DNA of 64,000 bases from NCBI GenBank assembly GCA_049446715.1, contig JBMTQX010000006.1, positions 24,332 through 88,331 on the forward strand. The letters are read 5' to 3'. Position 1 is the stretch's first letter. Each line of letters starts with the position of its first letter. Shown piece by piece: positions 26,851 to 35,984 of the stretch. This DNA is from Eutrophocola sp049446715 (GTDB taxonomy: Bacteria; Pseudomonadota; Gammaproteobacteria; Pseudomonadales; Pseudohongiellaceae). The notes under the pieces are model-generated. The model was not told the DNA's origin. It ran no database searches and saw only the letters and a list, made by a program, of their open reading frames with translations. Position numbers and translations under genes: made by a program.

Positions 26851-27471
26851 ATGGTCAGGAATGCTTTCACGCTGTCATCGCTACTATGTTTGCTGGTCTT
26901 TGTCATGCCGGGGCAGGCGCAAACGAGTGGTGGTGAAAAAGACTCTAATGAGCTGTACGCGGTGATAGATACCAATCGCGGTACGATGGAGTTCCTGCTC
27001 TATAAGGCAGTGGCACCGGTTGCTGTCACCAATTTCGTCAACCTGGCCACCCGTGGTTATTACGATGGCATGACCTTTCACCGGGTAATCAACGACTTCA
27101 TGGCCCAGGGCGGCGATCCCAACGGCGATGGCAGTGGTGGTCCGGGTTATCAGTTCGAGGACGAAATTCGTTTGCGTCTGAATCAGATGGGCATACTGGC
27201 CATGGCCAATGCCGGCCCGGATAGCAATGGCAGCCAGTTTTTCATCACACACCAGGCCACTCCCCACCTGAACGGGGTACATACTGTTTTCGGGCTGATT
27301 CATTCCGGGAAAGATGTGATCCGTCAAATCCGTATCGGCGATCTGATCAACAGCATCACGATAGAAGGCAAAGCCAAGGCTTTTCTGGAGAAGAAAGTGG
27401 ACCGTGTCTACCGCTGGAACCAGATACTGGATGAAAATTTTCCGGACCTGAAGCCCGCTCTGACAGATTAG
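26851..27471 (+). CDS. ppiA: Periplasmic peptidyl-prolyl cis-trans isomerase (cyclophilin)
   Basis: 206 residues with a signal peptide (LSSLLCLLVFVMPGQAQ), then a cyclophilin domain: TNFVNLATRGYYDGMTFHRV, FMAQGGDPNGDGSGGPGYQF, and NAGPDSNGSQFFITHQATPH with the catalytic Arg of FHRV. Assists folding of periplasmic or outer-membrane proteins. It faces the minus-strand yciB gene. Confidence 0.9.
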   Translation: MVRNAFTLSSLLCLLVFVMPGQAQTSGGEKDSNELYAVIDTNRGTMEFLLYKAVAPVAVTNFVNLATRGYYDGMTFHRVINDFMAQGGDPNGDGSGGPGYQFEDEIRLRLNQMGILAMANAGPDSNGSQFFITHQATPHLNGVHTVFGLIHSGKDVIRQIRIGDLINSITIEGKAKAFLEKKVDRVYRWNQILDENFPDLKPALTD

Positions 27472-27501
27472 GGCACTACAGGGGCTTCTTCAGGCAGGAC
27501 G

Positions 27502-28143
27502 TTACGCCTTGCCGGGATCATTGGCGGCATCATCTGCCGTCTTGTCGTCACCTTCCGCTTCCTGGTTTTTTTCTTCCTGCGCTTCCAGATAAGGCCACAG
27601 GTACGCCATCTGCGCGATGGAGAAAAACAGCAGAATGGCCATGCTGCCAAATACCTTGAAGTCCACCCAGTAGTCATGAAAGGTGAAGGCCACAAACAGG
27701 TTGGTGCAGCCCAGAAAGAAAAACACGCCGGCCCAGGCAAAGTTCAGTCGTTGCCATTTTTCCGGTGGCAGTTCCACGATGTGCCCGAGCATGAGCTGGG
27801 TCATGTTTTCCCGGTTCAGGTACTGGCTGCCGATAAACACACAGGCAAAAATCCAGTTCACGACCGGCGCCTTCCACTTGAGGATGGCTTCATCACGGAA
27901 GATCAGCGTGAATGAGCAGAAAATCACGACGGCAGACAACAGGAAGAGGTGGGTCCTGCTGAGCTTGCGCTTGACCAGAAAGATACTGCCGTAGACCAGG
28001 ATGGAGGCGGTCACCAGCACTTCGGTCGCACTGAAGATGCCGCCCAGTGTGTAATCGTAGCCCGCAATCCTGACAATGCGCTCATCCATCTTGTAGACGA
28101 TGAGAAAGGCGAGAAGTGGGATGTAATCGAGAAGTTGCTTCAT
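27502..28143 (-). CDS. yciB: Inner-membrane septation protein A-like (YciB)
   Basis: 213 residues from the ATG at 28143; in-frame codons upstream to 28287 are probably not translated. About five membrane spans; MKQLLDYIPLLAFLIVYKMD, FRDEAILKWKAPVVNWIFAC and FTFHDYWVDFKVFGSMAILL are hallmark YciB segments. YciB interacts with cell-division and envelope proteins in E. coli. The C-terminal about 25 residues are an unusual acidic tail (EEKNQEAEGDDKTADDAAND). Divergent from yciO, its common neighbour. Confidence 0.9.
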   Translation of the reverse strand: MKQLLDYIPLLAFLIVYKMDERIVRIAGYDYTLGGIFSATEVLVTASILVYGSIFLVKRKLSRTHLFLLSAVVIFCSFTLIFRDEAILKWKAPVVNWIFACVFIGSQYLNRENMTQLMLGHIVELPPEKWQRLNFAWAGVFFFLGCTNLFVAFTFHDYWVDFKVFGSMAILLFFSIAQMAYLWPYLEAQEEKNQEAEGDDKTADDAANDPGKA

Positions 28144-28292
28144 GGATACTGCCTGTGCTGACCCGGTGCCAGAGAAAAATCTGGGGGCATTATAGCTGTT
28201 TTGCAAAGATTTCGTGGCGACACCGCTCACTGTGGTAGGCTGGCGCCTTTTTCGGCAACCCACGCCCTCCAGGGCGATTAGGCACAACCCGC

Positions 28293-28913
28293 ATGACCCA
28301 GATTCTTGAGATTCATCCTGAAAACCCGCAGCTGCGCCTTATCAGGCAGGTTGTCGAGGTTCTGCGACGTGGCGGCGTGATCATCTATCCCACGGATTCC
28401 GCGTATGCTCTGGGCTGCCATATTCAGGACAAGGCTGCACTGCAACGCATCATCCGGCTGCGTAATCTGGATGACAAGCATAACTTCACACTGGTTTGCC
28501 GGGACCTGTCCGAGATTGCCACTTATGCCAAGGTCAACAACAGCGACTACAGGCTCCTGAAAGCTTTCACGCCCGGCGCATACACGTTCATTCTGCAGGC
28601 GACATCTGAAGTGCCCCGGTTGATGCTGCACCCAAAGCGCAAAACCGTGGGTATTCGTGTTCCCGATCACCCTGTGGTGTCAGCCCTGCTCGGGGAGCTC
28701 AATGAACCCCTGCTCAGCAGTACACTGATCCTGCCTGGTGAAACGGAGCCAATGGCCGATATTGATGCAATCCGCGATACCCTGACCAGGCAGGTCGACC
28801 TGGTCGTAGATTCCGGGTTTTGCGGCCTGGAAGCCACCACTGTGGTCAGTCTGGTGGAGGGTGTGCCGGAAGTTTTACGGCGCGGCAAGGCCGACCCAAC
28901 CCCGTTCGAATAA
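28293..28913 (+). CDS. yciO: YciO/Sua5/YrdC-family protein
   Basis: 206 residues of the YrdC-like dsRNA-binding fold: VEVLRRGGVIIYPTDSAYAL, KRKTVGIRVPDH, and LVVDSGFCGLEATTVVSLVE. It belongs to the YciO branch, related to threonylcarbamoyl-AMP synthase (TsaC) but of less certain activity. Start ATG at 28293. Confidence 0.88.
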   Translation: MTQILEIHPENPQLRLIRQVVEVLRRGGVIIYPTDSAYALGCHIQDKAALQRIIRLRNLDDKHNFTLVCRDLSEIATYAKVNNSDYRLLKAFTPGAYTFILQATSEVPRLMLHPKRKTVGIRVPDHPVVSALLGELNEPLLSSTLILPGETEPMADIDAIRDTLTRQVDLVVDSGFCGLEATTVVSLVEGVPEVLRRGKADPTPFE

Positions 28914-29035
28914 TACACCTGTTACGGAGGCTGTTATCAGGCATTTTCCTATATCCTGAGGGCATCTGCTGGTAGCTGGTCGCGCGCAAATCCGGGTATA
29001 ATCGCCCTTTGTTCAAACGTCCGACGGAGTAGTCA

Positions 29036-30250
29036 TTGAGCTCAGTCAATTCACAGCTGAGAGTGCTGTCAGGTATGCGCCCAACCGGGCGTCTTCATCT
29101 CGGACACCTGCACGGTGTCATCAAAAACTGGACCCAACTGCAAAACGAGTACGAGTGCTTTTTCTTCATCGCGGACTGGCATGCGCTGACCACCCATTAC
29201 GACGATCCGCTGGTCATTGAAAACAATGTCTGGGATATGGTGGTGGACTGGCTGGCTGCCGGCGTCAATCCCAGCAGCGCCACTTTGTTCATCCAGTCTC
29301 GTGTGCCCGAACATGCCGAACTGCATCTGCTGCTGTCCATGATGACACCGCTGGGTTGGCTGGAGCGTGTTCCCAGTTACAAGGACATGCAGGAAAACCT
29401 GCAGGACAAGGATCTCAGCACCTATGGCTTTCTCGGTTACCCCTTGCTGCAAAGTGCCGACATTCTCATTTACCGTGCGGGGCACGTGCCCGTGGGGGCG
29501 GACCAGGTTGCCCATGTCGAACTGACCCGTGAAGTCGCCCGCCGTTTTAACCACCTCTACGGCAGAGAGCCTGATTTTGAAGACAACGCGTTGGCAGCCA
29601 TCAAGAAAATGGGCAAGAAGGCCGCCAGTCTGTACAACAACTTGCGCAAGACCTACCTGGAAACCGGCGACCACGAAGCCTTGGAGCGTGCCCAGGCACT
29701 GCTCAAGGAGCAGCAAAATATCTCCATTGGCGATCGTGAGCGTCTGTTCGGGTACCTGGAAGGCGGCGGCAAGATGATCCTGGCCGAGCCGCAATCCCTG
29801 CTGACAAAGGCTGCCAAAATGCCGGGCCTGGACGGCCGCAAGATGTCCAAGTCCTACGACAACATCATTTCCCTGAGGGATGAGAACGATGTCATCCAGC
29901 AGAAGGTCAAGACGATGCCGACAGACCCGGCGCGCGTCAGGTTGTCAGATCCCGGTGACCCCGAAAAATGCCCGGTGTGGGAATTTCACCAGATCTATTC
30001 CGATGAGAAGACCTGCGAATGGGTACAGGCAGGATGTCGCAGCGCTGGTATCGGCTGCCTGGAATGCAAGAAGCCCGTGATTGATGCCATCGTGGACGAA
30101 ATTGGCCCCATTCGCGCCAGGGCAGAGCAACTGGAAGACAACATGGGCATGGTGAAGTCGGTGATCACGGACGGTTCGGAAAAGGCTCGTGATGCTGCCC
30201 GCGAGACCATGACCGATGTGCGCCAGGCGATGGGCCTGAATTACCGATGA
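29036..30250 (+). CDS. trpS: Tryptophanyl-tRNA synthetase
   Basis: 404 residues, starting at a TTG codon at 29036 with GGAG 6 nt upstream; no ATG fits the conserved N-terminus. Class I synthetase motifs PTGRLHLGHLHG (HIGH equivalent) and KMSKSYDN (KMSKS). A TATAAT at 28997-29002 may be its -10 element. The stop overlaps the scpA start by 4 nt, coupling it to scpAB and rluB. Confidence 0.93.
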   Translation: MSSVNSQLRVLSGMRPTGRLHLGHLHGVIKNWTQLQNEYECFFFIADWHALTTHYDDPLVIENNVWDMVVDWLAAGVNPSSATLFIQSRVPEHAELHLLLSMMTPLGWLERVPSYKDMQENLQDKDLSTYGFLGYPLLQSADILIYRAGHVPVGADQVAHVELTREVARRFNHLYGREPDFEDNALAAIKKMGKKAASLYNNLRKTYLETGDHEALERAQALLKEQQNISIGDRERLFGYLEGGGKMILAEPQSLLTKAAKMPGLDGRKMSKSYDNIISLRDENDVIQQKVKTMPTDPARVRLSDPGDPEKCPVWEFHQIYSDEKTCEWVQAGCRSAGIGCLECKKPVIDAIVDEIGPIRARAEQLEDNMGMVKSVITDGSEKARDAARETMTDVRQAMGLNYR

Positions 30251-31308
30251 ACAACGAACACGACAATTCTGCCCAGGACGCCCCGGAGCAGCAGGAAAGC
30301 GCCGGAAACATTAGCCCTGTACACAATAGCGCTGAACGCAGTATGGACGCTGATAACACTGTTGCCGAGCAGCAGGCGACAGGGCCTCAGGATGATGAAA
30401 CCGCAGCAACTGTGGCAGGTCCCGAAGGGGCAACCGAAGAGACGCAAAACCTGACGCCGGAGCAGGTTGCAGCCATTGGTGAACGGGTAAGCCTGCTGGT
30501 GGAAGCGCGCAAGCAGCATGAAAGCCGCCAGACAGAAATGCCCTTTGCGTTTGTGGCGGGCCAGGCCGTTACTGATCTGCCCAAGGACCTCTACATTCCA
30601 CCCGATGCCCTGGAAGTTTTCCTGGAGGCATTTGAAGGCCCGCTGGATCTGCTGCTCTATCTGATCAAGCGCCAGAATATCGACATTCTCGAAATCAATG
30701 TCTCAGACATAACCGACCAATACATTGCTTATGTGGAACTGATGGAGGCTGCCCAGTTCGAACTGGCAGCGGAATACCTGGTCATGGCCGCCATGCTGGC
30801 AGAAATCAAATCCCGTATTCTGCTGCCGCGCACCAGCGAAGAGGATGACGAGGAAGAGGATCCGCGAGCCATGCTGATCCGCCGTCTGCAGGAATACGAG
30901 CGGTTCCGGGAAGCCGCCGAACAACTTGATGAGTACCCGCGATTGGAGCGTGATATCCATCTTGCCAGCGCCGAAGCCCCAAAGATGGAGCGCGAGGTAC
31001 CGTTGCCGGATGTGGACCTGAAGGAAATCCTACAGGCCTTCGCCACCGTCCTGCGACGCTCTGATCTTTTTGAGCATCACCATGTCCAGCGTGACAGTCT
31101 GTCCACGCGCGAGAAGATGTCCCAGATTCTGTTATCGATCTCGGATACTCAGTTCACGCCAATGATGGCCCTGTTGCGCAAGGAAGAGGGGCGTTCAGGT
31201 GTGGTGGTGACCTTCATGGCCATCATGGAGCTGATCAAGGAATCCCTGATCGATATTTCCCAAAGCGAACCCTTCGGCACGATCCATATCAAGGCACGGA
31301 CCACATGA
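30247..31308 (+). CDS. scpA: Segregation and condensation protein A
   Basis: 353 residues. The kleisin core begins near residue 120 (FEGPLDLLLYLIKRQNIDIL, AAEYLVMAAMLAEIKSRILL) and ends in a winged-helix region (VVVTFMAIMELIKESLIDIS). The first about 110 residues are a Glu/Gln/Ala-rich, low-complexity extension. Works with ScpB and SMC in chromosome condensation and segregation. It overlaps trpS and scpB by 4 nt each. Confidence 0.92.
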   Translation: MNNEHDNSAQDAPEQQESAGNISPVHNSAERSMDADNTVAEQQATGPQDDETAATVAGPEGATEETQNLTPEQVAAIGERVSLLVEARKQHESRQTEMPFAFVAGQAVTDLPKDLYIPPDALEVFLEAFEGPLDLLLYLIKRQNIDILEINVSDITDQYIAYVELMEAAQFELAAEYLVMAAMLAEIKSRILLPRTSEEDDEEEDPRAMLIRRLQEYERFREAAEQLDEYPRLERDIHLASAEAPKMEREVPLPDVDLKEILQAFATVLRRSDLFEHHHVQRDSLSTREKMSQILLSISDTQFTPMMALLRKEEGRSGVVVTFMAIMELIKESLIDISQSEPFGTIHIKARTT

Positions 31309-32399
31309 GCGAAGACATTACTGAAGAAAGTTCCAACGACAACACCGCTGACAGTGTCCAGGCAAGCACTGCTAACGATACAGGTGACAATGCGGAAGAC
31401 AAGGCCGCTGAAAGCCGGGTCGCCTCGGCCGCTGAAAACGCTGAAAATACTGAGGAGGCGACAGAGGGCAGTGCTGATGTCGTGGTGAATCCCGACACCA
31501 AGCAGATCATCGAAGGTCTCTTGCTGGCCGCCGGCAAGCCACTGCCGCTGAACAAGATTGCTGAAGTGTTTGATGACCGGGAGCGTCCGGAGCCGGATGT
31601 GCTGCGGGCCGCCCTGAAAGAGATAGAAGCCGATTGTGAAAATCGCGGCTTTGAATTGAAGCAGGTCTCCTCCGGTTACCGTTTCCAGGTCAAGCAGAGA
31701 TACGGCGAATGGGTGGGCAAGCTCTGGGAAGAAAAACCCCAGCGGTATTCGCGGGCCCTGCTGGAAACCATTTCCATCATTGCGTATCGCCAGCCGATAA
31801 CCCGCGGTGAAATCGAAAAAATCCGCGGTGTCGCTGTCAGCACCAATATCATCCGGACACTCATGGAGCGTGATTGGGTCAGGGTTGTTGGCCATCGGGA
31901 TGTCCCAGGCCGTCCCGCCATGTACGCGACCAGCAAGGAATTCCTGGACTATTTCAACCTGCGCAGCCTGGAAGAATTGCCGACACTGGCCGAAGTGAAG
32001 GAACTCGACGATCTCGAGCCTGAACTGCAGCTTGAGGATGATGCTCCCGAAAGTCGTATCCTGGACTTCCCCAGTGCCGAGGACATGGAAGCCGAATTCG
32101 ATGTGCTGGATGAGGAAGAGGAGCGCGCTGCCGCCATCGGTACCCGTCCGATTGAGGAAATCCTCGGTATTCAGGAAGAGCCTGAAGAAGAAAACTGGGA
32201 CGATGACTTTGATGACGATGAAGGATCTGCTGTTGCTAGTGCAGAAACGGCAGAGCAGGCAGGGGAAGAGACAGCACAAGCCGAAACGGCCGAACCGAGG
32301 TCTGCTCCTGCAGAACGACAAGACAGCATAGACGGCGATGAGGCACAAGACCCTCAAGCGGCAGACACCGACGAGGAACAACAACGCCCGCCGGAGTAA
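31305..32399 (+). CDS. scpB: Segregation and condensation protein B
   Basis: 364 residues, clearly longer than the usual about 200. The winged-helix core (IIEGLLLAAGKPLPLNKIAE, ETISIIAYRQPITRGEIEKI, VAVSTNIIRTLMERDWVRVV) spans roughly residues 65-225. It is preceded by about 60 acidic/Ala-rich residues and followed by about 130 strongly acidic residues. Partner of ScpA; the 4-nt overlap suggests matched expression. Confidence 0.92.
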   Translation: MSEDITEESSNDNTADSVQASTANDTGDNAEDKAAESRVASAAENAENTEEATEGSADVVVNPDTKQIIEGLLLAAGKPLPLNKIAEVFDDRERPEPDVLRAALKEIEADCENRGFELKQVSSGYRFQVKQRYGEWVGKLWEEKPQRYSRALLETISIIAYRQPITRGEIEKIRGVAVSTNIIRTLMERDWVRVVGHRDVPGRPAMYATSKEFLDYFNLRSLEELPTLAEVKELDDLEPELQLEDDAPESRILDFPSAEDMEAEFDVLDEEEERAAAIGTRPIEEILGIQEEPEEENWDDDFDDDEGSAVASAETAEQAGEETAQAETAEPRSAPAERQDSIDGDEAQDPQAADTDEEQQRPPE

Positions 32400-32431
32400 G
32401 TCATCCTGCGGACATTTCGTGAGAAATCGAC

Positions 32432-33298
32432 GTGGACGAAAAATTACAGAAAGTGCTTGCCCGGGCCGGCTATGGCTCGCGCCGGGAAATGGAAGCCTGG
32501 ATCAGTGCCGAACGCGTTACCGTGAATGGCAAGCCTGCCAAACTGGGTGACCGTGTCAGTGCCGAAGATGCCATCGTGGTGGACGGCAAGAAATTGTCTG
32601 CCCAGACCTCCAGTGAAGTCCCGCAACGGGTGCTGCTTTACAATAAGCCATTAGGGGAAGTCTGTAGCCGTAACGACCCCGAGCATCGCAAAACCGTGTT
32701 TGACCATCTGCCCGAGGTTCAGCACGCCCGCTGGGTGGCTATCGGGCGTCTCGACCTAAACACCAGTGGTCTGCTCCTGTTCACGACTGACGGCGAACTG
32801 GCCAATCGGCTGATGCACCCCTCGTTCCAGATAGAGCGCGAATATGCCGTCCGTGTGCTGGGAGAGGTCACCCCGGAAATGGTGCAGGCCATGCACAAGG
32901 GCGTGATGCTTGAGGACGGTCTCGCCCGCTTCACGGACATCCAGTACTTTGCCGGTGAAGGTGCCAATCACTGGTATCACGTGGTACTGATGGAAGGGCG
33001 CAACCGGGAAGTGCGGCGCCTCTGGGAATCCCAGGGGGTGAAAGTCAGCCGTCTCAAGCGGGTTCGCTACGGCAATATTTTCATTCCCAGCGAGGTCAAG
33101 GTAGGCCGCTTTTGTGAACTGGGCGGCAAGGAACTGCGCAGTCTCTACCAGATGGCAGGCCTGGAGTACCGTCCAGCGAAGAAGACGCTGCTGCGCCGAA
33201 AAACCGGTGGTGGCAAGCATGTCGGCAGAGGTTTTGGTAAACCGGCGCGGCCCAGGACCGACCGCAAGGCAGCACCGCGCAAACCCCGGAGATCATGA
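32432..33298 (+). CDS. rluB: 23S rRNA pseudouridine(2605) synthase RluB
   Basis: 288 residues from a GTG at 32432. N-terminal S4 RNA-binding domain (KVLARAGYGSRREMEAWISA) and RsuA/RluB catalytic domain with GRLDLNTSGLLLFTTDGELA, whose Asp is the catalytic residue. The C-terminal tail is basic (Lys/Arg/Pro-rich), as is usual for RluB. Its last four bases overlap the following acetyltransferase remnant. Confidence 0.92.
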   Translation: MDEKLQKVLARAGYGSRREMEAWISAERVTVNGKPAKLGDRVSAEDAIVVDGKKLSAQTSSEVPQRVLLYNKPLGEVCSRNDPEHRKTVFDHLPEVQHARWVAIGRLDLNTSGLLLFTTDGELANRLMHPSFQIEREYAVRVLGEVTPEMVQAMHKGVMLEDGLARFTDIQYFAGEGANHWYHVVLMEGRNREVRRLWESQGVKVSRLKRVRYGNIFIPSEVKVGRFCELGGKELRSLYQMAGLEYRPAKKTLLRRKTGGGKHVGRGFGKPARPRTDRKAAPRKPRRS

Positions 33299-33731
33299 GC
33301 GCCCTGGAGATGTCGACAGACCGTGAACGGCTGGATATTGGCATGATCACGGACTTTCTCAGTGACAGTGACAGTGACTGGGCCAGGGGCCGGGACAAAG
33401 GACTGGTCGAAACGAGTATCCGCCACTCGCTCTGCTTTGGCGCATACCTCGCTAATCACCAGGTGGGATTTGCCCGGGTCATTACCGATTATGCTGTTTT
33501 TGGCTCTATGGCCGAGGTCTTCAATCTGGCGCCATACCAGAGGCGGGGCTATGCCAGGAAACTGTTACGGGCCATTGTCGATCACCCGAAACTGTGCAGG
33601 CCCTGCGCCTGGTCATGCTGGCCACCAGGGATGCCCATGGTCTGTATGAGCAGTTTGGCTTTGAATTGCTGCCCGGTTCCGATTGGGTCATGACCTTGTT
33701 TGCCGTCAGGGACGGGTATGAAGACTTCTAG
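33295..33731 (+). pseudogene. GNAT acetyltransferase with a frameshift
   Basis: The frame from the ATG at 33295 encodes the N-terminal two-thirds of a GNAT acetyltransferase (SLCFGAYLANHQVGFARVIT, EVFNLAPYQRRGYARKLLRA, with the acetyl-CoA loop QRRGYA). Near 33595 the homology passes to the next frame, LQALRLVMLATRDAHGLYEQ then FGFELLPGSDWVMTLF, ending at 33731. One missing base near 33592-33598 explains it. Sequence error or mutation cannot be separated here. Overlaps rluB by 4 nt. Confidence 0.78.
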
Positions 33732-33768
33732 CGCTAAGCCGCCATGCAGCACAAACCTGGACGCTTGA

Positions 33769-34512
33769 TCAGTCCTGTGCCGATAACTGTCTGCCGTTCT
33801 CGTGCGCACCGTCCTTGCCCAGCAAATAAAGATAGATCGGCACCAGGTCATCTGGTTGGGGCAGGGTAGCCGGGTCTTCGGCAGGAAACGCCGCTTTGCG
33901 CAGGGCGGTGGCACAAGGCCCGGGATTGACGGTATTGACCCGGATTGCGGTCGTATTTTCCCATTCCAGGAACAGCGACTGCGCCAGGGCTTCCAGGCCA
34001 TGTTTGGCGGCGGTATAGGCGCTGCTGTAGGCAAAAGCCTCGCGACCGGCGCTGGAGGATGAAAAAATCACGGAGGCCGATCCTGCGGCCTGCAACAGCG
34101 GAAAACAGTATTTGGTGAGCGCGAAGGCGCCACCGAGGTTGCTTTGCAGGGTCTTTTGCCAGTGTGCCAGTGTCATCATCTGGAACGGCATCAGCGGCCC
34201 CAGGTAGCCAGCGTTATTCACCAGGCCGTCCAGGCGCCCAAAGGTTTCATCAATGCTGTTTGCCAGGGCCATGTACTGTTCATCACCGGCCGTTTCCAGA
34301 TCCAGCGGGGTTATCGCTGGTTCAGCACCGCCGGCTTCCTCAATCTCGTCATAGACCTTCTCCAGGCGTTCCACATTGCGACCGAGCAAGATCAGTGTGG
34401 CACCGGCACGGGCACTGGCCAGCGCGATAGCACGGCCGATGCCGGAACCGGCGCCAGTCACCAGAATTACCTTGTCCTGCAGCAAACCGGCAGGGGCCTT
34501 GTAGTCAAACAC
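33769..34512 (-). CDS. yciK: Short-chain dehydrogenase YciK
   Basis: 247 residues, Rossmann fold with VILVTGAGSGIGRAIALASA, NNAGYLGP and the catalytic YTAAK (SSAYTAAKHG). It belongs to the YciK branch (ATLILLGRNVERLEKVYDEI). The reaction is not established. It ends the minus-strand run mtaD-ubiG-mupP-yciK, 11 nt after mupP, in the order conserved in Pseudomonas. Confidence 0.9.
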   Translation of the reverse strand: MFDYKAPAGLLQDKVILVTGAGSGIGRAIALASARAGATLILLGRNVERLEKVYDEIEEAGGAEPAITPLDLETAGDEQYMALANSIDETFGRLDGLVNNAGYLGPLMPFQMMTLAHWQKTLQSNLGGAFALTKYCFPLLQAAGSASVIFSSSSAGREAFAYSSAYTAAKHGLEALAQSLFLEWENTTAIRVNTVNPGPCATALRKAAFPAEDPATLPQPDDLVPIYLYLLGKDGAHENGRQLSAQD

Positions 34513-34523
34513 GGGATGTCTCC

Positions 34524-35180
34524 TTAACTGCCTATCAGGGCAAGAATTTCTGCCGGTGTGCTGATCACATGGTCAGCCCGCCAGGTGTCGATGGGATGCT
34601 CTTCGGGGATATAACCCCAGCGGACGCCGACACTCCGGGTACCGGCGGCAGCAGAAGCTTGCACATCCTTGGGGTGATCCCCGACATAGAGTGTGTCAGC
34701 CGGGGCGCAACGCAATGTCTGACAAGCCATGAGGATACCTTCCGGGTCGGGCTTGCGCTCTTTCACATGGTCGGCGCAGATCACGACCTGGCTCGCCTGC
34801 AGGGCCTGAAACTTTTCAATGAGGGGCATGGTGAAGCGGCTGGGCTTGTTGGTCACAATGCCCCAGGGCGTATCCTGCCTGTTGAAGGTATCCAGCAAGG
34901 GCTCAATACCGGGAAACAGTTCAGCATCAGACCGGGGAATGCAGTCGTCATAGCGCTCCAGCAGTTCGTCAAGCAGAGCAGGAAGGCGGGGGTCGTTGTC
35001 ATCGATACCAAAACCCAGCATGACCATGGCGCGGGCGCCGCTGCTGACCGTGTTGCGCATCTGTTCGGTTGTGACAGCCGGCTTGCCGTACGCCGCCAGT
35101 TGGGCGTTCAGAATCCGGGTGAAGTCACGCTCCGAGTCCAGCAGCGTGCCATCCAGGTCAAACAATACGGTGGTGGTCAA
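34524..35180 (-). CDS. mupP: HAD phosphatase MupP/Gph-like
   Basis: 218 residues. HAD motif I FDLDGTLLDS, motif II/III context VTNKPSRF and ERKPDPEG, motif IV VGDHPKDVQAS. By position between ubiG and yciK it corresponds to Pseudomonas MupP, the N-acetylmuramate-6-phosphate phosphatase of cell-wall recycling. Phosphoglycolate phosphatase activity is the alternative. Confidence 0.85.
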   Translation of the reverse strand: MTTTVLFDLDGTLLDSERDFTRILNAQLAAYGKPAVTTEQMRNTVSSGARAMVMLGFGIDDNDPRLPALLDELLERYDDCIPRSDAELFPGIEPLLDTFNRQDTPWGIVTNKPSRFTMPLIEKFQALQASQVVICADHVKERKPDPEGILMACQTLRCAPADTLYVGDHPKDVQASAAAGTRSVGVRWGYIPEEHPIDTWRADHVISTPAEILALIGS

Positions 35181-35200
35181 AATAGCTTCCGTCGGCCAGG

Positions 35201-35926
35201 TCAGGTACGGGTCATGTGCATCAGGTAGTTGATGTCGACATCTTCACCCAGACGGTATTTGCGTGTCAGCGGGTTATAGGTCATGCCGGTGAGATCCTGC
35301 AGCGCCAGTCCCGTCTGGCGCGCCATGGCAGAGAGTTCTGATGGCCGGATGAATTTGGCATAGTCATGAGTGCCGCGCGGTAGCATGCGCAGGACATATT
35401 CGGCACCTATGATGGCGAAGAGGTAGGACTTGGGATTGCGATTGATGGTCGATACAAACAGGTGGCCGCCGGGTTTCAGCATGCCATAGCAGGCCTTGAG
35501 CACGGAAGCCGGATCAGGGACATGCTCCAGCATCTCCAGGCAGGTAATCACCTCAAAGGCTTCGGCATGGTTCTCGGCAAACTGCTCGGCACTGGCCTGT
35601 TGGTAGTTCACCTCAATGCCGCTTTCCAGCAGATGCAGCCTGGCAACCGCCAGCGGGGCTTCGCCCATATCAATACCGGTCACCCTGGCTCCGCGGTGGG
35701 CCAGCGCTTCGGCCAGAATACCGCCGCCACAGCCTACATCGAGCACAGGACGCCCGGCGACATTCACGCGGGCATCGATATAGCCCATACGCAGGGGATT
35801 GATTTCATGCAGGGGTTTGAATTCGCTGTTGCGGTCCCACCAGCGATTGGCGAGCGCCTCAAACTTGGCGATTTCGGCGCGATCGATGTTGGCAGGCTTG
35901 ATGTCGTCAGCTATTGAATCAGTCAC
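35201..35926 (-). CDS. ubiG: Ubiquinone biosynthesis O-methyltransferase UbiG
   Basis: SAM-dependent methyltransferase, core starting at NIDRAEIAKFEALANRWWD. Motif I is VLDVGCGGGILAEAL, then ECLEMLEHVPDP-like ITCLEMLEHVPDPASVLKAC. Performs both O-methylations of ubiquinone synthesis. The open frame extends to an ATG at 36037, overlapping mtaD by 53 nt. The GTG at 35926 gives the usual N-terminal length (241 residues) and no overlap, but neither has a strong ribosome-binding site. Confidence 0.9.
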   Translation of the reverse strand: MTDSIADDIKPANIDRAEIAKFEALANRWWDRNSEFKPLHEINPLRMGYIDARVNVAGRPVLDVGCGGGILAEALAHRGARVTGIDMGEAPLAVARLHLLESGIEVNYQQASAEQFAENHAEAFEVITCLEMLEHVPDPASVLKACYGMLKPGGHLFVSTINRNPKSYLFAIIGAEYVLRMLPRGTHDYAKFIRPSELSAMARQTGLALQDLTGMTYNPLTRKYRLGEDVDINYLMHMTRT

Positions 35927-35984
35927 AGTGTCAGTCAGTGTGGTGTATTTATCACGGGGTCCAGGGGTTGCAGGGGGGTGCAGA

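Noticed and set aside
31149..32384. 411-codon minus-strand open frame opposite scpB
   Set aside because: Antisense shadow of scpB, produced by its skewed acidic codons; scpB has clear family motifs.
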